From positions 1 through 32,061 of the forward strand of contig DZDB01000001.1 of assembly GCA_022736605.1 (NCBI GenBank): 32,061 bases of DNA, read 5' to 3'. The position numbers and the translations under genes are program-made. Numbering within the stretch: the first letter of the stretch is position 1; each line of letters opens with the position of its first letter. The notes under the pieces were generated by a model. That model did not search any database and was not told the DNA's origin. It saw only the letters and a list, made by a program, of their open reading frames with translations. Positions 23,775 to 31,485 of this stretch are shown here, piece by piece. Source of the DNA: Sideroxydans lithotrophicus (lineage in GTDB: Bacteria; Pseudomonadota; Gammaproteobacteria; Burkholderiales; Sulfuriferulaceae).

Positions 23775-25370
23775 ATGATCAGTACCGAACTGGTAGACAT
23801 ATCGCGGCTGCAGTTTGCCGTCACCGCGCTGTACCACTTTTTGTTTGTGCCCCTAACTATCGGGCTGGCAGTGATGCTGGTCGCGATGGAGCTGACCTAC
23901 GTCACCACCGGACGCCCGATATACAAGGACATGGTCAAGTTCTGGGGCAAGCTGTTCGGCATCAACTTCGCGCTCGGCGTCACCACTGGCATCACCATGG
24001 AGTTCCAGTTCGGCACCAACTGGGCGTATTACTCGCACTACGTCGGCGATATCTTTGGCGCGCCGCTGGCCATTGAAGGCTTGATGGCGTTCTTCCTCGA
24101 ATCCACTTTCATCGGCCTGTTTTTCTTTGGCTGGGACAAGCTCAGCAAATGGAAGCACTTCATGGTCACGGTATTCATGGCGCTGGGTTCCAACCTGTCG
24201 GCACTGTGGATATTGATCGCCAACGGCTGGATGCAGAATCCGGTCGGTACCGAATTTTCCTTCATCACCATGCGCATGGAAATGACCGATTTCTGGTCCA
24301 TCGTATTCAATCCGGTGGCGCAGGCCAAGTTCGTCCACACCGTGTCGGCCGGGTATGTCACTGCGGCGCTGTTCGTACTGGGCATTTCCAGCTATTACCT
24401 GCTCAAGGGTCGCGATCTCGATTTTGCCCGGCGTTCGTTCCGTATCGCAGCCGGTTTCGGCTTTGCCTCGGCATTGTCCGTCATTGTGCTGGGGGATGAA
24501 TCCGGTTATAGCGTTGGCGAGGCGCAACACACCAAGCTCGCGGCGATGGAAGCCATGTGGCATACCGAACCGGCACCAGCGCCATTCACGCTGTTTGCGC
24601 TGCCCAACGAAAAAACCCAGACCAACGAATATGAAATCCAGATTCCTTACGCCATGGGTCTGATCGGTACGCGCTCCATCAGCAAGACCATCCCTGGCAT
24701 TGCCGAGATCAAGGAAAAAAATCGCGCCCGCATCATCAACGGCATGATTGCGGTCACCGCGCTGGAACAGCTGCGCAAAGACAAAACCAATGCCACCGCG
24801 CTGGCGACATTCAACGCCCACAAGGTCGATCTGGGCTTCGGTCTGCTGCTGAAGAAATATACCGAAGACGTATCGGCCGCAACGCCAGCGATGATTCAGC
24901 AGGCGGTAGACAGCACCATCCCGAAAATCGCACCGATGTTCTGGAGCTTCCGCATCATGGTAGCGCTGGGCTTCCTGTTCCTCATATTGTTCAGTTTCGC
25001 GCTGCTCTATTCGATCAAAGGCAACTTTATCGAAAAGCGCTGGCTACTGCGCTGGGCGCTGTGGTTCATCCCGATGCCTTGGGTCGCGATCGAGCTGGGT
25101 TGGATCGTTGCCGAGTATGGCCGTCAGCCGTGGAGTATTTACGGTGTACTGCCAACTCACCTGTCGGTATCCAGCCTGACCCCCGGCAATGTATACGCGT
25201 CACTCGCAGGTTTTGTCGCTTTCTACACCGTGCTGCTGATCGTCGAAGTGTATTTGATGGCGAAATACGCGCGCCTGGGACCAGCCAGCCTCGGCACCGG
25301 CCGGTATCACGGTGAAACAAAACATGGCGGCGGCACTATTCCTGTCGGCGCACCCGCTGACAAGGCATAA
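23775..25370 (+). CDS. cydA: Cytochrome bd ubiquinol oxidase subunit I
   Basis: A 531-residue polytopic haem subunit that oxidises quinol and reduces oxygen at haems b558, b595 and d. The axial histidine near the N-terminus is in ALYHFLFVPLTIG. The GRQPW motif (AEYGRQPWSIYGVLPTHLSV) is intact near residue 450, and the first helices contain the GTNWAYYSHYVGDIFGAPLAIEGLMAFFLEST segment. The length and the long segment between residues about 250 and 390 indicate the long-Q-loop (E. coli bd-I-like) form, which fits the presence of CydX and YbgE downstream. Such oxidases have high oxygen affinity and tolerate sulfide and nitric oxide. The gene is preceded by AAGGAG. Confidence 0.98.
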   Translation: MISTELVDISRLQFAVTALYHFLFVPLTIGLAVMLVAMELTYVTTGRPIYKDMVKFWGKLFGINFALGVTTGITMEFQFGTNWAYYSHYVGDIFGAPLAIEGLMAFFLESTFIGLFFFGWDKLSKWKHFMVTVFMALGSNLSALWILIANGWMQNPVGTEFSFITMRMEMTDFWSIVFNPVAQAKFVHTVSAGYVTAALFVLGISSYYLLKGRDLDFARRSFRIAAGFGFASALSVIVLGDESGYSVGEAQHTKLAAMEAMWHTEPAPAPFTLFALPNEKTQTNEYEIQIPYAMGLIGTRSISKTIPGIAEIKEKNRARIINGMIAVTALEQLRKDKTNATALATFNAHKVDLGFGLLLKKYTEDVSAATPAMIQQAVDSTIPKIAPMFWSFRIMVALGFLFLILFSFALLYSIKGNFIEKRWLLRWALWFIPMPWVAIELGWIVAEYGRQPWSIYGVLPTHLSVSSLTPGNVYASLAGFVAFYTVLLIVEVYLMAKYARLGPASLGTGRYHGETKHGGGTIPVGAPADKA

Positions 25371-25381
25371 GGGAGAAAAAC

Positions 25382-26518
25382 ATGGACTACGAAAGCCTGA
25401 AACTCATCTGGTGGTTGCTGGTCGGGGTATTGCTGATTGGTTTTGCCATCATGGACGGTCACGATATGGGCGTCGGCACACTGCTGCCCTTTGTCGGCCG
25501 CAACGACCTGGAACGCCGCGCTGTCATCAATACCGTCGCACCGCACTGGGAAGGTAACCAGGTCTGGTTTGTCACGGCAGGCGGTGCTATTTTCGCCGCC
25601 TGGCCGCTGATCTACGCCACCGCCTTTTCGGGATTCTACTGGGCCATGATGGCGGCGTTATGGGCGCTGTTTTTCCGTCCGGTCGGCTTTACCTACCGCT
25701 CAAAAATCCATAACGCGACCTGGCGCAGCACCTGGGACTGGGGGCTGTTCATCGGCGGCGCGGTGCCACCGATCATCTTCGGCGTGGCGTTCGGCAATCT
25801 GTTGCTGGGCGTGCCGTTCCAGTTCGACGACACGTTGCGTTCCAGCTACACCGGCACGTTCTGGCAACTGCTCAACCCGTTCGGCCTGCTGGCGGGCGTG
25901 GTCAGCCTGTCGATGCTGACCTTCCAGGGTGCCAATTACCTGATGCTGCGTACCGAGGGCGACATCTATCGTCGCGTGCGCACCGCCAGCCTGATTTTTG
26001 GCGTGGCCACGCTGGTGACATTTGCACTGGCTGGGTTGTGGATCATGAAAGGTATTGATGGCTACGTCATTACCAGCCACATTGACCCCAACGCCCTGCC
26101 CGACCCCATGGATAAAACCGTGGTCAAGACAGCGGGTGCCTGGATGAGTAATTACACCACCTACGCCTGGGCTAAATGGATTCCCATCGGCACCTTCATC
26201 GCCATCGCACTGGGCATCGTGTTTTCCCGCCTGCACAAGGCGGGGCTGGCTTTCGTCGCTTCGTCAATCACCTGCGCCGGCATCATCGGCACCGCCGGTG
26301 TGTCGATGTTCCCGTTTCTCATGCCATCCTCGTCCGATCCGCGTTCCAGCCTGACAGTATGGGATAGCGTGTCGTCGGAACTGACGCTGGGCGTGATGCT
26401 TGGTGCGACCGTGGTGTTCATGCCGTTGATCATTTTTTACACTTCATGGGCGTACAAGGTGATGTGGGGCAAGGTCACCACCGATTTCATCAAAGCCAAT
26501 GACCACTCTGTTTATTAA
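25382..26518 (+). CDS. cydB: Cytochrome bd ubiquinol oxidase subunit II
   Basis: A 378-residue membrane protein with about eight helices that pairs with CydA. The conserved opening (WWLLVGVLLIGFAIMDGHDMGVGTLLPFVGRND), NTVAPHWEGNQVWFVTAGGAIFAAWP and RPVGFTYRSKI are all present, as is the C-terminal TVWDSVSSELTLGVMLGATVVFMPLIIFYTSW helix. The length is that of E. coli CydB. GGGAGAAAAAC precedes the ATG, eleven bases after cydA. It carries no haem itself but stabilises the complex and contributes to proton uptake. Confidence 0.98.
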   Translation: MDYESLKLIWWLLVGVLLIGFAIMDGHDMGVGTLLPFVGRNDLERRAVINTVAPHWEGNQVWFVTAGGAIFAAWPLIYATAFSGFYWAMMAALWALFFRPVGFTYRSKIHNATWRSTWDWGLFIGGAVPPIIFGVAFGNLLLGVPFQFDDTLRSSYTGTFWQLLNPFGLLAGVVSLSMLTFQGANYLMLRTEGDIYRRVRTASLIFGVATLVTFALAGLWIMKGIDGYVITSHIDPNALPDPMDKTVVKTAGAWMSNYTTYAWAKWIPIGTFIAIALGIVFSRLHKAGLAFVASSITCAGIIGTAGVSMFPFLMPSSSDPRSSLTVWDSVSSELTLGVMLGATVVFMPLIIFYTSWAYKVMWGKVTTDFIKANDHSVY

Positions 26519-26541
26519 TCGAGATTGCCAGAAAGCCTCCG

Positions 26542-26952
26542 ATGAATTCTGCTTATTACGCATTGCCGCTGATGCTCGCGCTGACCGGCGCCGAAGCCGC
26601 CACCCTTAACGTGGCGCTGGAGGGCGTCAAGGCTGGCGGCGGCAAACTCACCGTGCTGCTCTATGAGCGTGCCGAAGGCTTTCCCAAGGAAGCGCGTGCC
26701 AGCCAGCGTTTTGTGCTGCCACAAGGCAAAAACACGCTCGCCATAGACGGCCTGAAACCGGGGCAGTACGCGGTCATGGCCTATCATGACGAGGACGGCA
26801 ACGGCGAACTGAACCGCCTGTTTGGCATGATTCCGCAAGAAGGCTGGGGCTTGTCGAACAACTCCAAAGTCAGCGGCAAACCCGCGTTCAAGGATGCTGC
26901 CGTCACGCTGGCTGAACCCGACAGCGCCATTACCATTCACCTTAACTATTGA
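26542..26952 (+). CDS. DUF2141 exported protein inside the cyd operon
   Basis: A 136-residue protein with a short signal peptide (MNSAYYALPLMLALTGAEAA), so probably periplasmic. The mature part is a small beta-sandwich-like domain with the DUF2141 signature: GKLTVLLYERAEGFP, then PGQYAVMAYHDEDGNGELNRLFGMIPQEGWGLSNN. The DEDGNGELN stretch could bind calcium or another cation; this is inference. Function of the family is unknown. It lies 23 bp after cydB and 12 bp before cydX, separating two genes that are adjacent in E. coli. This makes it a candidate accessory factor of the oxidase, or simply a passenger. Confidence 0.85.
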   Translation: MNSAYYALPLMLALTGAEAATLNVALEGVKAGGGKLTVLLYERAEGFPKEARASQRFVLPQGKNTLAIDGLKPGQYAVMAYHDEDGNGELNRLFGMIPQEGWGLSNNSKVSGKPAFKDAAVTLAEPDSAITIHLNY

Positions 26953-26964
26953 AGGAGAACCATC

Positions 26965-27084
26965 ATGTGGTATTTCGCCTGGATCCTCGGCGTCAGCATG
27001 GCCGTATTGCTCGCCTCAATGGCCGCCACCATGTGTGACGCCAAAGACTGCGCACTGGACGCCGCGGATCGCAGCAAACACTGA
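26965..27084 (+). CDS. cydX: CydX, small subunit of cytochrome bd oxidase
   Basis: A 39-residue protein I translated directly from the sequence: MWYFAWILGVSMAVLLASMA followed by a tail with MCDAKDCALDAADRSKH. The opening MWYFAWILG is the CydX signature; the helix packs against CydA and is needed for haem stability and activity. GGAG precedes the ATG by about seven bases. The tail carries two cysteines (C24 and C29, CDAKDC) not present in the E. coli protein as I recall it. The gene is 12 bp after the DUF2141 gene and 6 bp before the YbgE gene. Confidence 0.93.
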   Translation: MWYFAWILGVSMAVLLASMAATMCDAKDCALDAADRSKH

Positions 27085-27090
27085 TCAAGC

Positions 27091-27378
27091 ATGACTTCGA
27101 TCTTATTCAAACATCGCTGGGGGCGGTGGGTTTCCCTCGCGGCTGCAGCCAGCCTGGCGCTGGCGATTACCGCCTATCCACGCGGTCTGATGCATGGTGG
27201 CGTGGCACTGGATCACGGCCTGCTCAGCCTGCTGATGTGGGGCATGTCAGCCGGATTCGTGCACGGTGTCGGCTTCGATCCGGACAACCGCTGGTTGCGC
27301 CTGTTACTCGGCCCGCTGGCTGCCTGGCCGTTGCTGCTGCTGGGGTGGGTTCTCTTTATACGTAACTATCTGGCTTGA
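27091..27378 (+). CDS. ybgE: Cyd operon protein YbgE family
   Basis: A 95-residue membrane protein with three predicted helices (about residues 13-29, 42-58 and 73-90). The GFVHGVGFDP motif in the middle and the LGPLAAWPLLLLGWVLFI end are typical of YbgE proteins encoded after cydABX. Its role in bd oxidase biogenesis is not established. It follows cydX by six bases, with no strong ribosome site of its own, so translational coupling is likely. Confidence 0.87.
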   Translation: MTSILFKHRWGRWVSLAAAASLALAITAYPRGLMHGGVALDHGLLSLLMWGMSAGFVHGVGFDPDNRWLRLLLGPLAAWPLLLLGWVLFIRNYLA

Positions 27379-27432
27379 TATTGAGCCAGTTGACCGCATT
27401 CTTTGCGTATACGACTGAAAAAGGTGAAGCAC

Positions 27433-28134
27433 ATGATTCATTTTCGCCAGCTATTTGACGAAACCAGTTCGACTTACACCTATCTGCTGGGTGATCCGAT
27501 ACACCATGAAGCGGTGCTGATCGACCCGGTGCGTGAGCACGTCGCGCTTTATCTGGCGCTGCTGGAAGAACAGCAACTGAAACTGTCCGCAGTACTGGAA
27601 ACCCATGTCCACGCTGACCACATCACTGGCGCTGCACAGCTACGTGAGCAAACCGGCGCACAGACCGTGATCAGCATTCACGGCGGCGCGCCCTGTGCCG
27701 ATGTCCATCTGCAAGGTGACGAACGCCTGCATTTTGGCACGGAAACCATCGCCGTACTCGCTACGCCGGGTCATACATCTGGCTGCACCAGCTACCTGTG
27801 GCGTGACCGCCTGTTCAGTGGCGATGCCCTGTTAATCGGTGACTGTGGCCGAACCGATTTTCAAGGAGGTGATGCAGGTGTGTTATATGACAGCATCACG
27901 CGCAAAATCTGGCCATTACAGGGTGAAACGCTGGTGTATCCGGGGCACGACTATCACCATCGACATGTCTCCAGCGTAGAACAGGAACGCGAGTCCAACC
28001 CGCGACTTGCCGGTAAAAGCCGGGACGAATTCATTGCCATTATGGCCAACCTCAACTTACCCAGGCCGCGCCTGATTGACCAGGCCGTACCCGCCAACCA
28101 GTTATGCGGCCATGAGGCCTCACATGCAGCCTGA
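27433..28134 (+). CDS. Persulfide dioxygenase-like MBL protein (ETHE1 family)
   Basis: A 233-residue cytoplasmic MBL-fold protein. The motif is H58-V-H60-A-D62-H63, and the single-iron ligands expected for ETHE1-type enzymes are H58, H114 (TPGHTSG) and D131 (FSGDALLIGDCGRTDFQ). The TDFQGGDAGVLYDSI block is characteristic of persulfide dioxygenases, which oxidise glutathione persulfide to sulfite. The ATG at 27433 is preceded by AAGGTG and opens MIHFRQLFDETSSTYTYLLGD like relatives; the frame from 27403 adds ten unconserved residues. It lies 54 bp after ybgE and overlaps the hemoglobin gene, so it is probably part of the cyd transcript. A glyoxalase II-like activity is a less likely alternative. 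Confidence 0.9.
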   Translation: MIHFRQLFDETSSTYTYLLGDPIHHEAVLIDPVREHVALYLALLEEQQLKLSAVLETHVHADHITGAAQLREQTGAQTVISIHGGAPCADVHLQGDERLHFGTETIAVLATPGHTSGCTSYLWRDRLFSGDALLIGDCGRTDFQGGDAGVLYDSITRKIWPLQGETLVYPGHDYHHRHVSSVEQERESNPRLAGKSRDEFIAIMANLNLPRPRLIDQAVPANQLCGHEASHAA

Positions 28135-28531
28135 AACCCCGATGACCGGAACCATACAAAACCACTTTGAACGCATCGGCGGCGCAGATAAAATTCGCGC
28201 CTTGGTGAAACGTTTTTATCAGATCATGGACGAACTCCCGGAGTCGTATGGCATTCGCAAGTTGCACGCCGAAGACCTGCAAGGTTCGGAAGACAAGCTA
28301 TTCAAGTTTTTGAATGGCTGGATGGGCGGCCCACAACTGTATGTGCAGGAGTACGGCCACCCGATGTTGCGGCGCCGCCACCTGCCGTTTCCGATCAGTG
28401 AATCGGAACGCGACCAGTGGCTGCTGTGCATGGATCTGGCACTCAAGGAAGTCGTCGAAGATGATTCATTGCGCGCCGAGTTGTCCGCTGCATTTGCCAA
28501 AGTCGGCGACCATATGCGCAACAAACATTAA
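28124..28531 (+). CDS. Group II truncated hemoglobin
   Basis: A 135-residue globin (from the ATG at 28124). It has the group II signature: FYQIMDELPES with the B10 tyrosine (Y32), KLFKFLNGWMGGPQLYVQEYGHPMLRRRHLPF with the proximal histidine H86, and ERDQWLLCMDLAL with the G8 tryptophan (W99). These proteins bind oxygen, nitric oxide or sulfide and take part in NO or peroxide detoxification. The start is uncertain: 28112, 28124 and 28142 are all possible; I prefer 28124 because GAGG lies before it. It overlaps the end of the persulfide dioxygenase gene by about 11 bases and precedes the rhodanese gene by 20 bp. Confidence 0.92.
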   Translation: MQPETPMTGTIQNHFERIGGADKIRALVKRFYQIMDELPESYGIRKLHAEDLQGSEDKLFKFLNGWMGGPQLYVQEYGHPMLRRRHLPFPISESERDQWLLCMDLALKEVVEDDSLRAELSAAFAKVGDHMRNKH

Positions 28532-28551
28532 TTTTTTAACTGGAGAATCCC

Positions 28552-28932
28552 ATGAGCCTGACCCCACAACAACTTGTCGCCGAAGCCAAAGCCCAGATCA
28601 AAGAGATCGATACCACCACTGCGGCACAACATATCGACGCTGGCAGCGTGGTCATTGACGTGCGTGAACCTGCCGAATTTGAATCCGCACACCTGCCCAC
28701 CGCCATCAGCATTCCACGTGGTTTGCTCGAATTCAAAACCGACCATCCGGCACTGGCAGACAAGGCCGCTGAAATCCTGCTGTACTGCAAAACCGGTGGA
28801 CGTTCCGCGCTGGCCGCGCTCAACCTGCAGCGCCTTGGTTACAGCAACGTGCGCTCCATGAGTGGTGGCTTCGATGCCTGGATCAACCAGGGTCAGACTG
28901 TTACCAAGGACACCACCCAGTACGGCGGCTGA
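28552..28932 (+). CDS. Single-domain rhodanese-like sulfurtransferase
   Basis: A 126-residue cytoplasmic protein. The rhodanese domain (about residues 20-115) contains VVIDVREPAEFESAHLPTAISIPRG and the active-site loop C79-K-T-G-G-R-S85, where the cysteine carries a persulfide. The ATG at 28552 follows TGGAG. Coming directly after a persulfide dioxygenase-like gene, it probably moves sulfane sulfur to or from that enzyme's substrate, a pairing that is also known as natural fusions. It is the last gene before the convergent cyclic-di-GMP gene. Confidence 0.93.
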   Translation: MSLTPQQLVAEAKAQIKEIDTTTAAQHIDAGSVVIDVREPAEFESAHLPTAISIPRGLLEFKTDHPALADKAAEILLYCKTGGRSALAALNLQRLGYSNVRSMSGGFDAWINQGQTVTKDTTQYGG

Positions 28933-28973
28933 TCCTTCGCGCCAGGCGCTCCTGGCAAAAAAACAGTACCGAT

Positions 28974-31187
28974 TTACAGGCCGGTTTTGAGTAAACTTGC
29001 ATACTCGGCCGGTGGCAAGGCCGCGCTGTACAAAAAGCCCTGAATCTCGTCACAACCGTGCTGTAGCAGGAAATCGCGCTGCTCAGCCGTTTCCACGCCT
29101 TCGGCAATCACGCGCATTTGCATGCCGTGCGCCAGCTGAATAATGGCACGCACAATTGCAGCATCATCCCCATCCCGCCCTAACTCGTGAATAAACGAAC
29201 GGTCTATCTTGACGGCGTCAATCGGGAAACGCTTGAGGTACGCCAGACTGGAATATCCCGTTCCAAAATCGTCGATTGTCAGGCGCACGCCACGCTGCTT
29301 GAGTGCGTTCAAGGTGTCGAGCGTTTGACGGGTATTGGTCATCGCCGTGCTTTCGGTGATTTCTATCTCAAGCTGTCCGGCGTCAAGGCCGGTTTCCTGC
29401 AACACCTGATCGACCATCAGCAACAGATTCGGCAAGGCAAACTGTCGCGCTGAAAAATTCACCGCAACACGCTGACCCGGCAGGCTGTCGCGCTGCCAGG
29501 TCACGATTTGCTGACATGCCTGCCGCAATACCCATAAGCCGATCGGCTCCATCAAACTACTGGCCTCGATTGTGGGGATGAAGTGGCTGGGCTGGATGAT
29601 GCCACTGCGAGGATGACGCCAGCGCAACAAGGCTTCGGCACCGGTGATGCGCTGATGCACGGCGTCGACTTTGGGTTGGTAATACAACTCGAATTCGCCT
29701 TGCTCCAGCGCCCGGCGCAAGCCACCTTCCAGGCTTAACTGAAGCTTGCTGGCAATATTCATGCTGGAATTGAAATAGAGGAAACCACAATTCTGCTGCT
29801 TGGCGCGATACATCGCAGTATCGGCGTGGCGCAATAGCTCCTGCGCATCGTCGAGCATTGCTGGCGTGCCGCCAATCGTACTGCTGGTAGAACGCAACAC
29901 ACCAATTCCAATACTGGCAGACATAACGTAATCACGATCCAGCAAAGTGAGTGGCTCAGCCATCGCCTGGAGTATTTTTTGCGCAACTGCTGCCGCAGCG
30001 CGGGCAGCATGCTCACCCACCACCAGTACCGTAAACTCATCGCCGCCGATACGCGCGACAAAATCTTCACTGCGCACGCTCGCCTGAATCCGTGTCGCCA
30101 TGATTTGCAGTAGCTGGTCGCCGGCCTGATGTCCGAGCGTATCGTTGATTTGTTTAAAGCGATCAAGATCAAGATACAACAAAGCGACATTGCCGCCATG
30201 GCGCTGTACATGCGCCGTGGTGCGTTCCATCTGCTCCTGGAACGCGGCACGATTGGCTAAACCTGTGAGGCTGTCAAACCGCGCCAATCGATCAAGCCGC
30301 CATTCCGAATGTTTGCGCTCAGCCAGCGCGGCGGCCACCAGCAAGCCTGACAGGGCAATGATGGACAGCAGAATCTGCATATCAAACAGCGTGGCATAGG
30401 TGAATGTCCCGGCCATCGGCCGAAACGCCGTTGCCATGCCTACCGTCGCAGCCGCCAGCGTCACCAGGGTCACGCCCGGCACGCCAAAACGCAGGGCGGC
30501 CCAGATCAGGAAGGCAAACAACACATAATGGTTCTGATCCACCCCGGTCAGCACCGATGCGCCCACCGAAGCCAGCATCAGCACCAGAATGGCGCTCGCT
30601 TCAAATGCGGTCCAGGGATGAATGGCCTGACGCCGGTGTACCCACCAGACCATCAGGGCGGGCGCAACCAGCAGGCAGCCCATCATGTCGCCCATCCACC
30701 ACATGAACCATCCCCGAGCCAGCTCATTGGACGGCAGCAGATGCGTCCCACCCAGCGCGGCAATCCCAACACTCGCGCTCACAGCACACGCCAGTGGCGC
30801 TGCAAAAAATGCTAATTTAACAACATCTTGTACCCGGTCGAGCGCTGCGTGAAACCCGCCTGAACGATTCAGTAACCACAGTGCCGCGAGTGCCTCCAGA
30901 CTGCAACCAACACCGATAGCCAGCGCCACATACCAGGGGAAAATGATCAGGCTGGCAAAAAAGGCACCCGCAAGAATCGCTGGCCAATAACGCCAACCCA
31001 GCAACACCAGCCCGGCAATGGCAAGACCACTGGCTGGCCAGACGGCGCTCACCGAACTGTTCATGGCGGCGGCCAGCCACAGACCAAATCGCGCCGCAAG
31101 AAAATAGCCCAACGCCAGTGCGAGCAGTGTCACCCCAAAACGAATACGGGGTGCGTAAAACCCCTCAGCGATGGCCGACCGTAGCAT
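28974..31187 (-). CDS. MASE1-GGDEF-EAL cyclic-di-GMP enzyme
   Basis: A 737-residue inner-membrane signalling protein. The first ~290 residues form a MASE1-type sensor with about eight helices. The GGDEF domain (about 300-470) has LDRFKQINDTLGHQAGD, an intact GGDEF active site and an inhibitory RxxD (RSED) exactly five residues before it. The EAL domain (about 480-735) retains EALLR, the NFSARQF asparagine, EIEITES, TIDDFGTGYSSL, the VKIDRSFI lysine and the VIAEGVET glutamate. Both halves therefore look catalytically competent, so it could make or break cyclic di-GMP depending on its signal. It follows the small coiled-coil-like gene by 18 bp; the FIST protein upstream is a likely partner. Confidence 0.95.
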   Translation of the reverse strand: MLRSAIAEGFYAPRIRFGVTLLALALGYFLAARFGLWLAAAMNSSVSAVWPASGLAIAGLVLLGWRYWPAILAGAFFASLIIFPWYVALAIGVGCSLEALAALWLLNRSGGFHAALDRVQDVVKLAFFAAPLACAVSASVGIAALGGTHLLPSNELARGWFMWWMGDMMGCLLVAPALMVWWVHRRQAIHPWTAFEASAILVLMLASVGASVLTGVDQNHYVLFAFLIWAALRFGVPGVTLVTLAAATVGMATAFRPMAGTFTYATLFDMQILLSIIALSGLLVAAALAERKHSEWRLDRLARFDSLTGLANRAAFQEQMERTTAHVQRHGGNVALLYLDLDRFKQINDTLGHQAGDQLLQIMATRIQASVRSEDFVARIGGDEFTVLVVGEHAARAAAAVAQKILQAMAEPLTLLDRDYVMSASIGIGVLRSTSSTIGGTPAMLDDAQELLRHADTAMYRAKQQNCGFLYFNSSMNIASKLQLSLEGGLRRALEQGEFELYYQPKVDAVHQRITGAEALLRWRHPRSGIIQPSHFIPTIEASSLMEPIGLWVLRQACQQIVTWQRDSLPGQRVAVNFSARQFALPNLLLMVDQVLQETGLDAGQLEIEITESTAMTNTRQTLDTLNALKQRGVRLTIDDFGTGYSSLAYLKRFPIDAVKIDRSFIHELGRDGDDAAIVRAIIQLAHGMQMRVIAEGVETAEQRDFLLQHGCDEIQGFLYSAALPPAEYASLLKTGL

Positions 31188-31205
31188 TTAAGCTGTATCG
31201 ATAAT

Positions 31206-31463
31206 TTATTGAACGACCGCGTCAATATGCGCGCGCACCGCTTCGAGCGCTTCGCTGAGTGTATCTTCTGACAGGCCATTGAGGCTTTCTGCCAGAATTT
31301 CTGCCGCCTGCAGCGTTTCTGCGGCGAGGCTGGCGCTGTCCAGCTCGGCGACAAAAACGGCTGCCGCACCAGACACCCGCAGCAAGGCATCACGCTCACG
31401 CATCAGCATTTCAACTTCATTGCGCAGCATGGACACTTCCTGATCGCTTTGGGTATGAGACAT
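31206..31463 (-). CDS. Small coiled-coil-like protein between FIST and cyclic-di-GMP genes
   Basis: An 85-residue acidic protein that I do not recognise. Residues about 8-30 (SDQEVSMLRNEVEMLMRERDALLRV) have a heptad-like pattern suggesting a coiled coil. An alanine-rich helical stretch follows (GAAAVFVAELDSASLAAETLQAAEILAESLNGLS), and the end is again helical (EALEAVRAHIDAVVQ). There is no signal peptide or metal motif. The start at 31463 has a strong AGGAAGG site; the frame from 31553 would overlap the FIST gene and adds unconserved residues. Lying between a sensor gene (22 bp upstream) and its probable enzyme (18 bp downstream), it may be a signalling adaptor. That is inference. Confidence 0.7.
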   Translation of the reverse strand: MSHTQSDQEVSMLRNEVEMLMRERDALLRVSGAAAVFVAELDSASLAAETLQAAEILAESLNGLSEDTLSEALEAVRAHIDAVVQ

Positions 31464-31485
31464 ACACTTTCCTTCCTGATAATTA

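Noticed and set aside
23853..24821. A 322-codon minus-strand frame opposite cydA
   Set aside because: cydA is unambiguous, and the antisense protein is H-, R- and G-rich with no domain.
27863..27873. Perfect Shine-Dalgarno-like AAGGAGGTGAT followed by an in-phase-looking ATG inside the persulfide dioxygenase gene
   Set aside because: It encodes the conserved FQGGDAG residues of the enzyme; codon choice explains it and a start here would leave an incomplete protein.
28941..28963. GCCAGG-CGCT-CCTGGC hairpin with an A-run between the convergent rhodanese and cyclic-di-GMP genes
   Set aside because: The T-run is on the wrong side of the stem for a terminator on either strand, so I could not call it one.
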